Part shown: positions 46,201 to 56,375 of the stretch, one piece after another | Layout of the letters: every line of letters starts with the position of its first letter | Numbering within the stretch: the first letter of the stretch is position 1 | NCBI GenBank assembly: GCA_905147135.1 | Contig: LR990061.1 | Span: 8,532,026 to 8,596,025 of the forward strand | Length of the DNA stretch: 64,000 nucleotides | DNA from: Blastobasis lacticolella | Taxonomy: Eukaryota > Arthropoda > Insecta > Lepidoptera > Blastobasidae | Reading direction: 5' to 3' | Position numbers and translations under genes: made by a program | Notes under the pieces: model-generated | What the model saw: only the letters and a program-made list of their open reading frames with translations | Told to the model about the DNA's origin: nothing | Databases searched by the model: none

Positions 46201-49200
46201 CTGAAATAAGAAGCCATTACCTGTCAGTTACCGCTTACCATCAGGTGGCCTGTCTGCTCGTTTGACACTGCTCTATTTTTAAAACCGGGTTTCAGTTTTT
46301 TTTTCAGCATGAAAAATTTAATAGTTTTTAAATATCATTAGCAATACCGAAAGTGAACGGTTCAAAAATATAAAAAATTAATGTCATGCATCAAAATATT
46401 GAATTTTTCATGCCCAAATCCATATCGAAAACCATTTGATTCGAAGAGAGCGGTTAAAAAATAGAGCCCCAGGAATATAATTCTTAAAATCGTAATAGAC
46501 ACGTTTTGTCACGGCAAAAGTTCTCAAACGCTCCCATAGACGCAGGGAACAGGAAATAACAGACCTCAACGGTGGCCCATATAATCCGCACACTTCATTG
46601 CTATTCAAGAGCCATTCCGTCGAGATTCAATTAGTGGGAACACAAACGTTGACACCGAGAGTCTCCAAGTGAAATCCGAGACAATACAACTTTAAATTGT
46701 CACACGCAACACGCCTGCCCTTAAGACGAAGTGGATTCGGCCATGGAGAAGCCCATTGTGTTTAGAATTTAGTGTTACGTTTATAAGGGTAGTTATTCGG
46801 ATTTTCTAACTCGAATGGTGTTTAATTATGATAACTCATCATCATCGTCTTAGCGCTCATTCCGGCCTCTGCCAGGGTCCGCTTTCCTAACCATTCTTCT
46901 CCACTTCGCCCGGTCTTCGGCATCCTCGTTTAATATATAATATCAATTATTTATTATTATTAAAAATTAGTTTCCAGAATAATAATCAGAGAGTTCGCTC
47001 GGGTTTGATTTTTTTAGGTTATTTCTATACAGGTGACTTAGTATCTAATGAGATGTAAGTAAGTAGCAAGCAGAGCTAGTTAATACGAAACCGACGCTTC
47101 AAACTTGAAAAACTTTTTAAGTATTTTATATCTGGTTGCTATAACTTCTAAAAAAGTTGAGTACAAAGCCAACATCTATCAAGAACAAAATCTATCAAAA
47201 AATGTTAATATTCAACCTTTTATAATTTATACTCCTCGTAGAAGAGGTGTATGAAAGGAGAATGCTAGTTTAGCTCGAGATTTAGTAACCTTTAGACACA
47301 TCGCAATTAATAAAAGGGTGGACGCGGTAGTTAGAGCTCGAAGAGAGCATAAAAGAGTCTCAGGGCGAGTGTCAAACTAAAGAGTCGAGGTCCCATTACC
47401 CACGGCTTCTAAGTAGGTAGTCTCGAGAACACCGGCTCAGGCCGTCCTGGATCAAACGCCGCTGTATATTGGGTGGAAGGAGGCCTGATTAAACGAATCT
47501 GGTGAAAGGCGCTGTCGAAGCGGGATGTCAAAGAAGAGTTGAGAAGAGAGTTGTCCAATTTAAAAGACGTCTATCATTCGAAGTGCGATCCGTTCGCCTG
47601 AATCATAATCTGTAAATCGATCTATAAATTGCTCATGGAATAGCTCACCACGCACCATTGAAACCTTAAGAAAATAATGACGCCAAAACACGTAAAGGCC
47701 GTAAGTTAATAATTATACCGAGAAGATTACAAACAAACATGTTGAAGGCTCTTGTTGCGTGGGACATCGAAACTTTATTTCGATCCCAAATATTTACGCG
47801 CCAGTAAATGAAATCGAGATACTAACACCTAAACAAATACTGTCAGTGTCTTGACGAGGGTATAGTTGGTGCAGTGTTTGGTCTGAAACGTATCGTATTA
47901 ACAAGTATCTTCTGTTTTTCTAAATCGGTTTTAGTTAGGTAAAAGTTTTATTAAATCGGCAAAGTATTAGAAAAACGCAGGGTTCATATCACTACATAAT
48001 GAATACAGGCAGGCATGCGGAATAGTAACGAACGTCTATAGGCCCCGGTAACTGGCTTACCACTAGTGGTATAAAAAACATGTATATCGTCTACCTGTCT
48101 GTTTGTCAAATAACTGTTATTATAGCATTACTGAGCCCTGGGTACCGATTCTGGTGTGCAATACAGTTGTTATTATGTTGCAATGTAACTGTGATGTTAC
48201 TATAACTATGTCGAGGTATTGAGTCAGTCCCAGCATCATCCCAGTTAAATTGCAGTCAAATCATTATTCGACCTTTGACAGGTTTTCGTTGACAGAATTG
48301 AAGGCGATTTGACAACTAAGAAAGATGCAACTTAGTAATTCATATATTTATTTTAGTGCCAACAGCCATATAAAACCATAATGCAACTAAAGTACCAGAA
48401 AACGAATTGTGGAAAAGTTCGAACTCATGAAAGTTGCATCTTTCATTTGAATAACAATCACACTTTTGACATGCGATGCAATTGTAATGTTACTGCAACT
48501 GAGACGATTTCCGTACCAGAATCGAAGCCCTAGTATTGATTGAGTGAGCTTGGTTCCAGTAGCAAAATTGTAATTCAAACTTCTTTAAGTTAAAATTGTG
48601 AACTCCTTAAAGTCAAAGGAGTTTGAATTACAATTTTGCCACTGAAACTATGATCACACAATCAATACAAGAGCTCAGTAACGTTATTTATAATAACAGT
48701 AATTTGACAAACAGACAGGTAGACGAACTCGAAGGTCTTTTGGAGGTCATGCAGGTATCGTTTTGAACAGTATAGTCTTAAAAAAAATCAAGCGACATAC
48801 TATAAACCCCAATGTGAGTAACATACAAGTTGTAAGCCCCAATTTTATCTTAGAGTACGTCACGAAATTTGCAGCGTAGTATAGAGTAAGAAAAACGTAG
48901 ACGTAAAATCTATAGCATGAAAATTGAACTTTAATTAAAAGCATATATTGACGTAATATATCCTATCTCTGTAACTGCTTTTACATCCCATATTGTGACC
49001 CAACTCACGTGAGATTACTTACACATCTGTATTCACGGCGTCTTTTAATTAGTTGAACAAACTTTAAACAACCTTAGTCACACAAAACTTTATATCTGCC
49101 CGTCCGTTGGAAACTAGAAAGTTTGCTTTTGAAACTGACGCCCTGCCAAAATTTGTCGCACAAGACAAAGTAGACATAAGGTATTCAATTCTAACAATCT

Positions 49201-52065
49201 CGGAACTCAAGGTATGCACTGTGAGTTTTCAGTCTAATTAATGGAACTTAGAAAATATTAGATCCATACTTGAAATTAACATTTTGTTTAGCGAAAATGG
49301 CGGAAACTGAAATTATCATACAAGTATTTTTTTTTTCTTGTAGGTATAATAAAATAACAATAAGCTACCTGGTGCATACCATTTTATTGTGAAAACTATT
49401 GTCTTCATAAAATTATACCTGTTTAAAAGGGCAAAATTTACGACGGCTAAGCGAACGACCACACAGAATAGACGCAGACACGTCGCGGACGCGACATAAT
49501 AAGGGGTATTTTCAAACCCTTATAATAACGTAAAAAAATATATATTGTATTTATTTTCAGAGACTTATTATCGTCATCTAAATATAGCCTTTTTCCAAAA
49601 TAAACTATTAGTTTTGAATTGTTATTTATAATTAAACATATATGAGCAAGTATATACTTGCGAAAGAATGTTAATTTCATATGGAAGGAATAATGTGTTA
49701 ATAATAAAACATGAACTTTGGGAACTCATCCGGTTTATGCTACAGTTATTAAATTTGCTGCATGCATGTTGTAAATTGGGTCGACAGCAGCCAGTTTAAC
49801 GAGGGTAGTGTCTGTCTAATGAACAGCTGATTTTGTTTTCCATAACATGCTTGAAATGTTGTGACTACGTTATATTATAAAGTAATATTTTTCATAAACT
49901 TACATACATACATACATAAAGATTAAGCCTCTGTCCCGTAGGTGGATGGACTATGAAGTGCCACTTTGCTCTGCCCTGACACAACTCCCTAGCCTCGCAT
50001 ATATCCACTTTTCCTACATCTCTTTTTATTTTTGCCATTTCGGACCCCACCTTTTTGATAACATTACTGATCTGATCAGTGAATGTCTTTCTAGGTCGTC
50101 CTCTTAAGGCCTGGTTTTCCAAATTCGCGCTTTATACCTCTATCGTTATTTATTTCATCCATCCGCTCTAAATGCCCGAACCATCTCAACACCCCTCTTC
50201 CTATTTTTGCAATTACATAATCTTTCATGCCACACTTTCACATTTCTTACGGTGACATAAATGCATAATTACATTGCCACAATAGTAGGTTTATCTTCAT
50301 TGCCTTTGTCAACAGACTGTACTGCTACGCCCAGAAACACGTCAAGTCCATCCGGGCCGTGACCCGGACCGTGCAGATGCCGGACAACCGGACCAAGTCT
50401 GTCCGGACCAGGGTTCACACGCACGTGCACTCGTCCCCTTACCACGTGTCCGACCACAAGGCAGCTATTACTGTCGGCATCATCATGGGAGTCTTCCTCT
50501 TATGCTGGGTGCCCTTCTTCTGCGTCAACATCGTCGCCGCCTTCTGCAAGACCTGTATACCTGGTAGGTTATCCAGGAAATGAATTATTTTTTACTAAAG
50601 ATATAATTAGGACGGCAACAAGCGGGTGATATTTTTGAAGCGCTCGCGTCGAGTCGATTGGTTTGAATTTTAATTTTCCCCTTTTATTGTATTGATAACG
50701 CTAATTTTACGTATAATTGTACCATTCGCTTTCGGTATTGCAAATGTAATTAAAAAAAATATTTTTCATGCTGAAAATCAAAATTGAAAACCATTCGAAT
50801 CCAGGCGTGTGGTTTAAAATAGAGTTCATCTCCAGGTCCATAATATTATTACCACAGTGCAGATGTTTGCTCCTAAGTGAAATTTGAAAAGGCTAGATAA
50901 GCAACGCATCCTAAAAAGAAGAACACAAAACGTTTTGTGCAAATCACAGTAAAATGGACAACAAAACGAAAGTTCGGCAAAGGTCATGGTTATGTTAATT
51001 GAGCAAAATTCGGCCTGTCTTTCCAGTTAGCAATACTTCAACGAACGAATTGTTATAATCAATTCAGTGAGTTAGTAAAGCAGAAATCTTTCAACTAAAA
51101 TTATCAGAAACTCCTAGCTGAACTTAATATCGCTACGAGGAGTTTAATGAATAATCGATGTTGTTGCTTTAATAGTCGAAAGGCCTTCAAGATGTATTTT
51201 TTCGTAGTAGTAGTTTGCTCGATTGTTTTGTTTGATTTGTAGTCTCTTAAAATAATTAAGATATTTAAATTATTTTCATACGTGACATTTAAATAAAATT
51301 AACAAATCCAATAGTGCCAATAACGGAAACAGACGAGCAATCGGTGATATGGGCATCATAATTATCATACTTAGCGTTTATCTTGGTTTATGATAGGGTC
51401 CGCTTTCCGACTTGTGGTGATATGCGCAAATGTGGAGGATTAATTCCTCCACATATTACAAAGAAGGCTTCGATCAACTCGATCACACAAAGGTGATGAA
51501 AATATGAGTATATAGCAGTAGATAGGGGCTAGCGTATGAAAAGAGTGAGTATAAGATAAAACAGAAGAGAGAGAGTCATGTTGTAAAGACTCCATCTAGT
51601 AGGAATACTGATAATTATCCATTATGATGCTCATCACAGCTCAGATTACCGTTGAAAAGGTTTTAATAAATTATTTAGGAAATTAACTATTTATTTTCGT
51701 TTATTTTATTTATTTTTTGCATAAAAGATAACTTTCTCAACGATGTCTTTGTTACAGACCTTGCTTTCAAGATCCTGACCTGGCTCGGCTATTCCAACTC
51801 AGCCTTCAACCCCATCATCTACTCCATCTTCAACACCGAATTTCGAGAAGCCTTCAAGAAAATCCTTACTTCCCGTTATCCCCCTTGCTGTGGTTACCAG
51901 AGCGTAAGGGCCAATACACCCACAAGGAATGATAACTTCGTCACTGATTATGGAACCAAGACTCTGGTCGTCCGAAGAAGCGGCTCGCTCGGCCTCTCTG
52001 GAGTGGATCCAACTCCAAGATCCTCAGCCGAGTCAGTGAAACCTTTGAGAGAGTACCACATATGA
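40203..52065 (+). CDS. Dop1R1: D1-like dopamine receptor Dop1R1 (six exons, 5' partial)
   Basis: Family knowledge: a plasma-membrane class A GPCR that binds dopamine and usually raises cAMP through Gs in neurons. Seen: joining 40203-40290, 42759-42939, 43761-43889, 45858-46103, 50316-50563 and 51758-52065 gives one open frame of 399 residues (window numbering) ending in TGA. Marks: sequon N5-D-T, TM1 GN (N44), TM2 LAIAD (D72), TM3 Cys99, amine-binding Asp106, DRY 123-125, TM4 Trp151, ECL2 Cys185, TM5 Ser197/198/201, TM6 CWVPFF (278-283), TM7 NPIIY (315-319) and a C341-C342 pair that could be palmitoylated. The runs [37 protein letters not shown] and [20 protein letters not shown] match my memory of fly Dop1R1 rather than Dop1R2, Dop2R or octopamine receptors. 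All five introns are GT..AG with phases 1,2,2,2,1. The start Met and N-terminal leader are missing. No frameshift or internal stop was seen. Confidence 0.96.
41330..41445. repeat. Imperfect CCTACACCTACC minisatellite
   Basis: About nine diverged 12-bp units in the intron before exon 2. It follows GCGCAACTTCGTTCGCGTGG, the end of repeat R2 in reverse, so it is probably the expanded low-complexity part of that repeat. Confidence 0.75.
42640..42708 (+). mobile_element. SINE-A 3' end just before receptor exon 2
   Basis: TTTGGATCATGGTCAAGGTG, CATGCGCGAGAGCACGACCC and GGACATTAACGCCAAGATGA match the last 70 bp of SINE-A. The splice acceptor of exon 2 (AG at 42757-42758) is 50 bp further on. Confidence 0.75.
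42759..42939 (+). CDS. Dop1R1: Dop1R1 coding exon: TM1, ICL1 and TM2
   Basis: 181 nt. Its first two bases finish a Gly codon begun in the previous exon and its last two (GG) begin another. It carries the TM1 motif [12 protein letters not shown], the ICL1 DRGLRRIGN and the TM2 motif LASLAIAD with the conserved sodium-site Asp. The acceptor is TATTCCAG; the donor GTCTGT is weaker than the consensus. It is strikingly GC-rich compared with the surrounding introns. Confidence 0.95.
43018..43225. repeat. Dispersed repeat R1, copy 3, in intron 2 of Dop1R1
   Basis: Matches copy 1 in order: TTCAACCAGTC, GAACTTGG, ACGTTATTAGGAGACAAACC, CGAAACGGTCAC and GCGTTGCTTAACCTT. Confidence 0.6.
43381..43726 (-). 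pseudogene. RTE retrotransposon 3' fragment with 13-bp target duplication
   Basis: The - strand reads [20 protein letters not shown], a stop, then [40 protein letters not shown] and GRSRD. This is the C-terminus of BovB/RTE-like proteins in insects. The exact direct repeat AGAAGTAAATTAT lies at 43368-43380 and 43727-43739, so both insertion borders are defined. Exon 3 of Dop1R1 starts 21 nt after the second repeat. Confidence 0.85.
43761..43889 (+). CDS. Dop1R1: Dop1R1 coding exon: ECL1, TM3 and DRY motif
   Basis: 129 nt, phase 2 at both ends. It encodes [12 protein letters not shown], then TM3 with the amine-binding Asp in [10 protein letters not shown], then [13 protein letters not shown]. 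It also provides the Cys that pairs with ECL2. The acceptor is TTCCAACAG and the donor a consensus GTAAGT. A retrotransposon fragment with a target duplication ends 21 nt upstream of this exon. Confidence 0.96.
44225..44442 (-). mobile_element. SINE-B in intron 3 of Dop1R1
   Basis: On the - strand GCGACCTGAGTGGTTCAGTT, GGTTAACATGCCGGCC, CCGGGTTCGATTCTTGGCCG, TTTCTGTTACGGGTCTGGGT and GCTTACTTTGGAACTAGATC. A shorter piece of the same 3' block lies at about 43970-44000, and a reverse piece of repeat R3 at 44080-44200. Confidence 0.75.
45858..46103 (+). CDS. Dop1R1: Dop1R1 coding exon: ICL2, TM4, ECL2 and TM5
   Basis: 246 nt. It encodes [12 protein letters not shown]4 with the conserved Trp, ECL2 with YPTCAL (the disulfide Cys) and TM5 with the catechol-binding serines in [12 protein letters not shown]. 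The acceptor is a run of C before AG; the donor is a weak GTGGGT. The frame stays open past the donor for about 31 codons, to a stop at 46198-46200. Retaining the intron would therefore give a receptor cut off after TM5. Confidence 0.96.
46269..46476. mobile_element. MITE M2, copy in intron 4 of Dop1R1
   Basis: Inverted ends GCTCTATTTTTAAAACCGGG and GCGGTTAAAAAATAGAGC. Inside lie CAGCATGAAAAATTTAATAG and CAATACCGAAAGTGAACGGT. Related copies are at 50625-50835 and 57700-57910. Confidence 0.7.
46845..46930 (-). mobile_element. RTE 3' end fragment
   Basis: TCATTCCGGCCTCTGCCAGG, GTCCGCTTTCC and CTTCGCCCGGTCTTCGGCAT match 43400-43470, the same family as the fragment beside exon 3. Smaller pieces lie at about 51345-51415 (-) and 53340-53390 (+). 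Confidence 0.65.
47240..47580. other. Unexplained GC-richer island in intron 4
   Basis: About 340 bp with clearly higher GC than its surroundings and no match to the repeats recognised here. Reading frames are short. It could be an unknown repeat or a regulatory element of the receptor gene. Confidence 0.35.
48087..48726. mobile_element. MITE M1, full copy, with nested hairpin
   Basis: 640 bp with inverted ends: CGTCTACCTGTCTGTTTGTC on the left, GACAAACAGACAGGTAGACG on the right; the pairing extends inward over about 50 bp. 48533-48668 forms an inner hairpin (GCAAAATTGTAATTCAAAC against GTTTGAATTACAATTTTGCC). The interior is non-coding. A partial reverse copy lies at 39636-39838. Confidence 0.85.
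49895..50240 (-). pseudogene. Retrotransposon C-terminal tail just before receptor exon 5
   Basis: The - strand reads [26 protein letters not shown], then [20 protein letters not shown], and ends in a (TATG)n-type tail at 49900-49918. [12 protein letters not shown] resembles the C-terminal tail of non-LTR RT proteins found widely in Lepidoptera. No target duplication was found. The exon 5 acceptor is about 75 bp to the right. Confidence 0.6.
50316..50563 (+). CDS. Dop1R1: Dop1R1 coding exon: ICL3 and TM6
   Basis: 248 nt. It begins [12 protein letters not shown], then a short, strongly basic third intracellular loop rich in Arg, Thr and His, then [18 protein letters not shown]6 with [11 protein letters not shown], and ECL3 with two Cys (FCKTCIP). 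The acceptor is GTCAACAG and the donor GTAGGT. As I recall the fly protein, the loop here is about ten residues shorter. Confidence 0.96.
50625..50835. mobile_element. MITE M2, copy in intron 5 of Dop1R1
   Basis: ATTTTTGAAGCGCTCGCGTC on the left, and GAATCCAGGCGTGTGGTTTA then AAATAGAG on the right. The centre is ACCATTCGCTTTCGGTATTG followed by TTTTTCATGCTGAAAA. Relative to the copy in intron 4 the centre is in the opposite direction. Confidence 0.7.
51758..52065 (+). CDS. Dop1R1: Dop1R1 last coding exon: TM7 and C-tail
   Basis: 308 nt including TGA at 52063-52065. It encodes [20 protein letters not shown] (TM7 with NPxxY), helix 8 (FREAFKKIL), a CC pair that could be palmitoylated, and a tail of about 55 residues rich in Ser, Thr and Arg ending REYHI. 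The acceptor is TTTGTTACAG. The tail is the part least like the fly sequence. Confidence 0.96.
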
Positions 52066-52911
52066 CAAGAGGAAGGAGGTAGCGATAACAGGCTGCTACA
52101 GGACCAGAGTGATGTTGTATGAAGACGTAAGTAAATATTTTTGTATGTAGCAATACTTGTCGAGAATTGATGGTTGAATTTCAGTATTGATTATTGGGTA
52201 TAGAATAGGATTGACCCCGAATATAACCTTTTTTTGTTTTTAGAAGCTAAAGAAATATTTTTTTAGTGTTAAAGTTCAATAAAATCAATAGGCTATGTAA
52301 TTTATAAATATCGACACAGTTATAGGGCCGTTTTTTATAATTTGCTTACTAACCCTATGACAACAATAACAAACTCCATCTCAGATGGCAAAAGACTGAA
52401 GCTCAAAGAGAGATCACGTACAACAGCTTGTAAACGATTAGTTTATAGGGACGCCGGACGGCCCGGCAGTCGATAATATTTGGATTTTTTATTTAGATAT
52501 TTTTTCTATCTGAACTCTCGTAAGCGCCCGTACATTTTTATTACGTTATGTTCATAAATAATTTTTTAAATACGTTATGTTCCTAGTCAATAGACAAATT
52601 ATTTGCATTTCTGTCAGAGATTTTTTTCTCGAGTAAATTATGCACTTTTTGACTTTCAGTCTTTTGTATTAAGAAATGGACTATTGCTACTTAATTTTTT
52701 ACATTTAATCATATTAATATTTTAATAAGCTGTTTTATTTTTCTAGTCATAGATGTGTTCCAAATTTTTTCGCATTTAACAATTCCTGTGATACTTTTGT
52801 AAATAAAATTATATTACGAAAACATTCTGTACATACTATGATATGAGATTGGTATTTTGTAAGATAATAAAAGTAGATAAAGAAAATTTCTATGTGAAAT
52901 CATTAAATAAA
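52066..52911 (+). other. Dop1R1: Dop1R1 3' UTR with several polyadenylation signals
   Basis: AT-rich sequence directly after the stop. AATAAA occurs at about 52278-52283, 52802-52807, 52866-52871 and 52906-52911. The first would give a 3' UTR of about 230 nt, the last three one of about 760-870 nt. The true end cannot be settled without transcripts. No repeat family was recognised in it. Confidence 0.5.
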
Positions 52912-52919
52912 ATTGTTAG

Positions 52920-55460
52920 ATATATGAATACTCGTATGTTGACAAATATATTTCTATTGTAGTCTATGCAATTACTTTAAGTGGTTTTATGGATAATGCT
53001 GTACTTATTAGTGAATATTTACAACCAGTGTTTGGAATATGTCCACCCTTTGTGTGAGCCCTTTTATTACCAATTTCATTTTGTAATTTAATCTGACATA
53101 TAAAACATCGGAACTTGAGTTACGTTAAGTTCCAAAAAAATTTGTACCTAAATGTAATAGTTATTGTATAGGGTCATAATAATTGCACATTTTCAAGTAT
53201 GATGCACAGAACCGCAAATCCTTGCTAGGTCTAGCTATTTCAGATATACCTACATTCCATCGGAATTGAAATTTTTTATTACTTTCATCAATTGGTTGCC
53301 ATTCAACAAATAGTATATATATAGATCGGGCAAAGAGCAGGAAAGCGAACCGTGGCAGAAGCCGGGATGGACCTGGAATGGTGATGAAATACTATAGGTA
53401 GTTAAGTTTTGCACTGGTTTCCCACTGGTCGTGATACTTTACCTTTATACATTGAAGAATTTCATACGAGATGGTAATCGGAATTCAATCAATCTATGGT
53501 CAGACGACGGATTCCTACTGATATCTATACATTAAATTATATTGGTATATTCCTAAGGTCAAAGAATGTAGTAGGAATTGATAACAATGCCTATTAAAAT
53601 TAATGGTAACTTAAGAATTGCTACTTCCTTTTCTTTTCAATTGCATTTGAATACTGTAGAACGTGCAAACCTTTTAGGATAAATACAAAAAAATGATATT
53701 GTCTCATTTAAAAACACACAAGTTTAAAATTTTAAATCTACGTTATATCCAAAGACTAAGTTCAATAAGGGCCCGAAAGCGGACGTCCTACCGTTGAATG
53801 GTTCTTGAACTTTTTTTTTTTTTGTTACTTTACTAGGCAGGCATTTGACCGCCACATCACCTGGTGGTAAGTGACGATGCGATCGATGCGGACTCAGCAA
53901 TTATTACCAAGAATAATAAGAATTTCCAAGGAGAAGAAAAGGTTATGCTGAACTATGTTAACTTGACAAGAAAGAATTTAGAAACTGTTAATCAACTACA
54001 AACTCGTTGACATTAGATTTAAATTTTTGTCGTGATCTATTAACCTCAATATTAACTTCGCTCGTCTTCCACTAAAATGAATTATTAACTCTAATATTAT
54101 TATTTGCTCCCATCTGTCGAGTAGTCTGTATCCTTTGAACTGTAGTAATTAAGTTGCTCTGACACCTATCCTCTCATCACAGAGCCAGAATTATAGCACG
54201 CAGGGTGTTAATCTTATTACGAAAATTATAATGTTCAAAAGGGAATTTACCTTTCATATATTTTGCTGTATGCTGCTTAGTTTCATTAGAATATTTTGTT
54301 GTGTCAATGACACGAGTAAGATTTTTGTAAATGATATAATTATTACGTGTCTTTATTTAGTTCTAGTGATAAAGTATATTTTTTTATATTTGTATAGCAA
54401 TACAATAATTAACGCTGCTTCTGACGCAGTGAATATAATATTATACTTACACTTATTAAAACTGTTTATCGATGAAGCACATTTATTTCATTATTAAAAG
54501 ATAGGATTTTTTTATTAATTCCTTTAGATATAAAATGGTGTCTATGTATAAACCTTGCTTTTGCAAATTAATGAAATTATTAATTTATGAAGTAATTAAT
54601 AAATTGAAACTTGATTTTTAGTAGTTGGCTAAAAGTTCTTGATCCTTTTTGATGTCTGTTTAGGTTTAAGAACCTAAGTCGAAAGTAGCAAAATATATGA
54701 AACACTACAATTTCTTTTAGACTATGTTTATGTAATGTAATGGGGAAAAGCGCTAATGAACTTTATTAGTTTATAAGTTCTGTAAATAGAGATTTTGGTC
54801 AATATCATTATACGATTACATTAAAATTACGAGTACATATACTATAATGAAATATATCGTTTTAAATATATGTATATCGTAGTACATATCACAGATCCCT
54901 ATCATTAGCTTGATATTTAGAGTAAAATATGAAATATTATGTAAAGAAATGTATTAGTCTAATAAATGTGTAAATATTATATTTGAATTAATGTTGTTAG
55001 AAATATTATGATATTACCTATTTAATTTCTCGAGGAGAATTTGAAAAGAAGCAATACTTAATCATTATAGTAGTACATACCTACCTACTAGTTGTAAATC
55101 AATTAGATGGACTAAACTGTACCTCAGAAGATTTCTTAAATTAATTAAAATATATGCAATACAGGTAGTAGTTGTTCTTTGTGCAATGCATATTTAATCA
55201 TTTAAAATCTAAGGCATATCAAGGCCATACAATTTTTTAATAAAAAACTAATCATTTCATTATTTATTTTTATTCGTTTCATATATTATATGAAACCAAA
55301 TAGTTGCAAGTATTAAAATATCTTTGGGTTGCCCATAAATCCTGGCCAATTAATAGTCGGAAATACTTGATTTAATTTCATTGTTAAGGTCAGTGCAGAC
55401 AGAGCCGAGGCTTAGAATCATAATATGATATATATCAATTTTTTATGAAAAAAGTCATAT
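52920..55460. other. 3' flank of Dop1R1, mostly unassigned
   Basis: Very AT-rich. It contains an RTE tail piece at 53340-53390, a retroelement tail at 53845-53885 (CATTTGACCGCCACATCACC) and otherwise nothing recognised. An 88-codon frame at 54231-54497 is low-complexity hydrophobic sequence and probably chance. Confidence 0.4.
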
Positions 55461-55464
55461 TATG

Positions 55465-55565
55465 TGACGGAAGACGTAGCGTGGGCAGGTCTCCCACTAG
55501 GTAGCCCGACGACCTGGGTACGCAGTGGGCGAATTTCGGCTGATATGATGATGATAATGATGTTC
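55465..55565 (+). mobile_element. RTE-type 3' end
   Basis: GACGTAGCGTGGGCAGGTCT, CCCACTAGGTAGCCCGACGA, GCAGTGGGCGAATTTCGGCT, then a GATGATGATAATGATG tail. Shorter than the copies at 26.1 and 36.0 kb. Confidence 0.65.
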
Positions 55566-56274
55566 ATAAAAAAACGATATTTCACAACTTTTCGACGAAT
55601 TTCGTCGTAAACAAACAAGGTGACCTTGGTTCGTAAACGTGGTTCTAAACTTTTTAATTGAGTTCCAACAACATGATATTGTGCGTATATTGTGTGTATT
55701 ATCTGGCCGTTATCGGAACGTATTGCGTACGATGACGTTTACAATAAGGAAAATAATAAAATCCTTTATGATGGGTCACTTTCAATAACGAGATTGCAAG
55801 CATCGCTACAATCGCGCCCTAAGCATGTCTTTTATTTTTCAAAATGTATTTTTATAGTTCGAAATATTAAGAAATCAGGTAGTCTTCGGGTTTTTTGCCG
55901 GTTTATGAGTAGCCCGATATTAAAAAGTCATCTACAATTTCAGGTAATCAAGGTTATTTTTCATGTAAATATTGCTTCTTAAGATTTAAATAGTGGATAA
56001 ATGTATGTTTCTAACGTCTCAGCTTATAGGCCACCCTAGACATGAGTGTAATGCCAAAGCGGGTATTTGGCAATGAATTATTAAGAATTTCTAGTCGAAA
56101 TAAAGTACATTAAATATTGTGAAAAGTTGGTTTTATTAAATTACTGGATTAATTTGTTGCAGTCCATAACAGATGCTTTACAAATACGATAAATATTTGT
56201 ATTGGCGTGGATTAAAAGTATTTTCTAAAATGGCGTAAAAGGCATGTATATAGATAAATTAAACCATTTTTTTA

Positions 56275-56375
56275 CACCGTGATGAAACCTGCACATTCAG
56301 GCAACTGAATGTGAAACCATGATCCAAACTGGTCTGGTTCCCCTGGTTGCAGGGTCACGGATGTCAGCGGTTTTG
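56275..56375 (+). mobile_element. SINE-A middle fragment
   Basis: CGTGATGAAACCTGCACATT, CAGGCAACTGAATGTGAAAC and GGTTGCAGGGTCACGGATGT match the SINE-A body. Confidence 0.65.

Larger units (their letters stand above)
46104..50315 (+). other. Dop1R1 intron between visible exons 4 and 5
   Basis: 4212 nt, the largest visible intron. In order it holds a LINE tail (46195-46262), a MITE (46269-46476), an RTE tail (46845-46930), an unexplained GC-richer island (about 47240-47580), a large MITE with an inner hairpin (48087-48726), AT-rich sequence with nothing recognised (48730-49880), and an RTE-type tail (49895-50240). Confidence 0.7.

Noticed and set aside
54231..54497. 88-codon hydrophobic frame
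   Set aside because: The composition is what AT-rich random sequence gives (Phe, Ile, Leu, Tyr).
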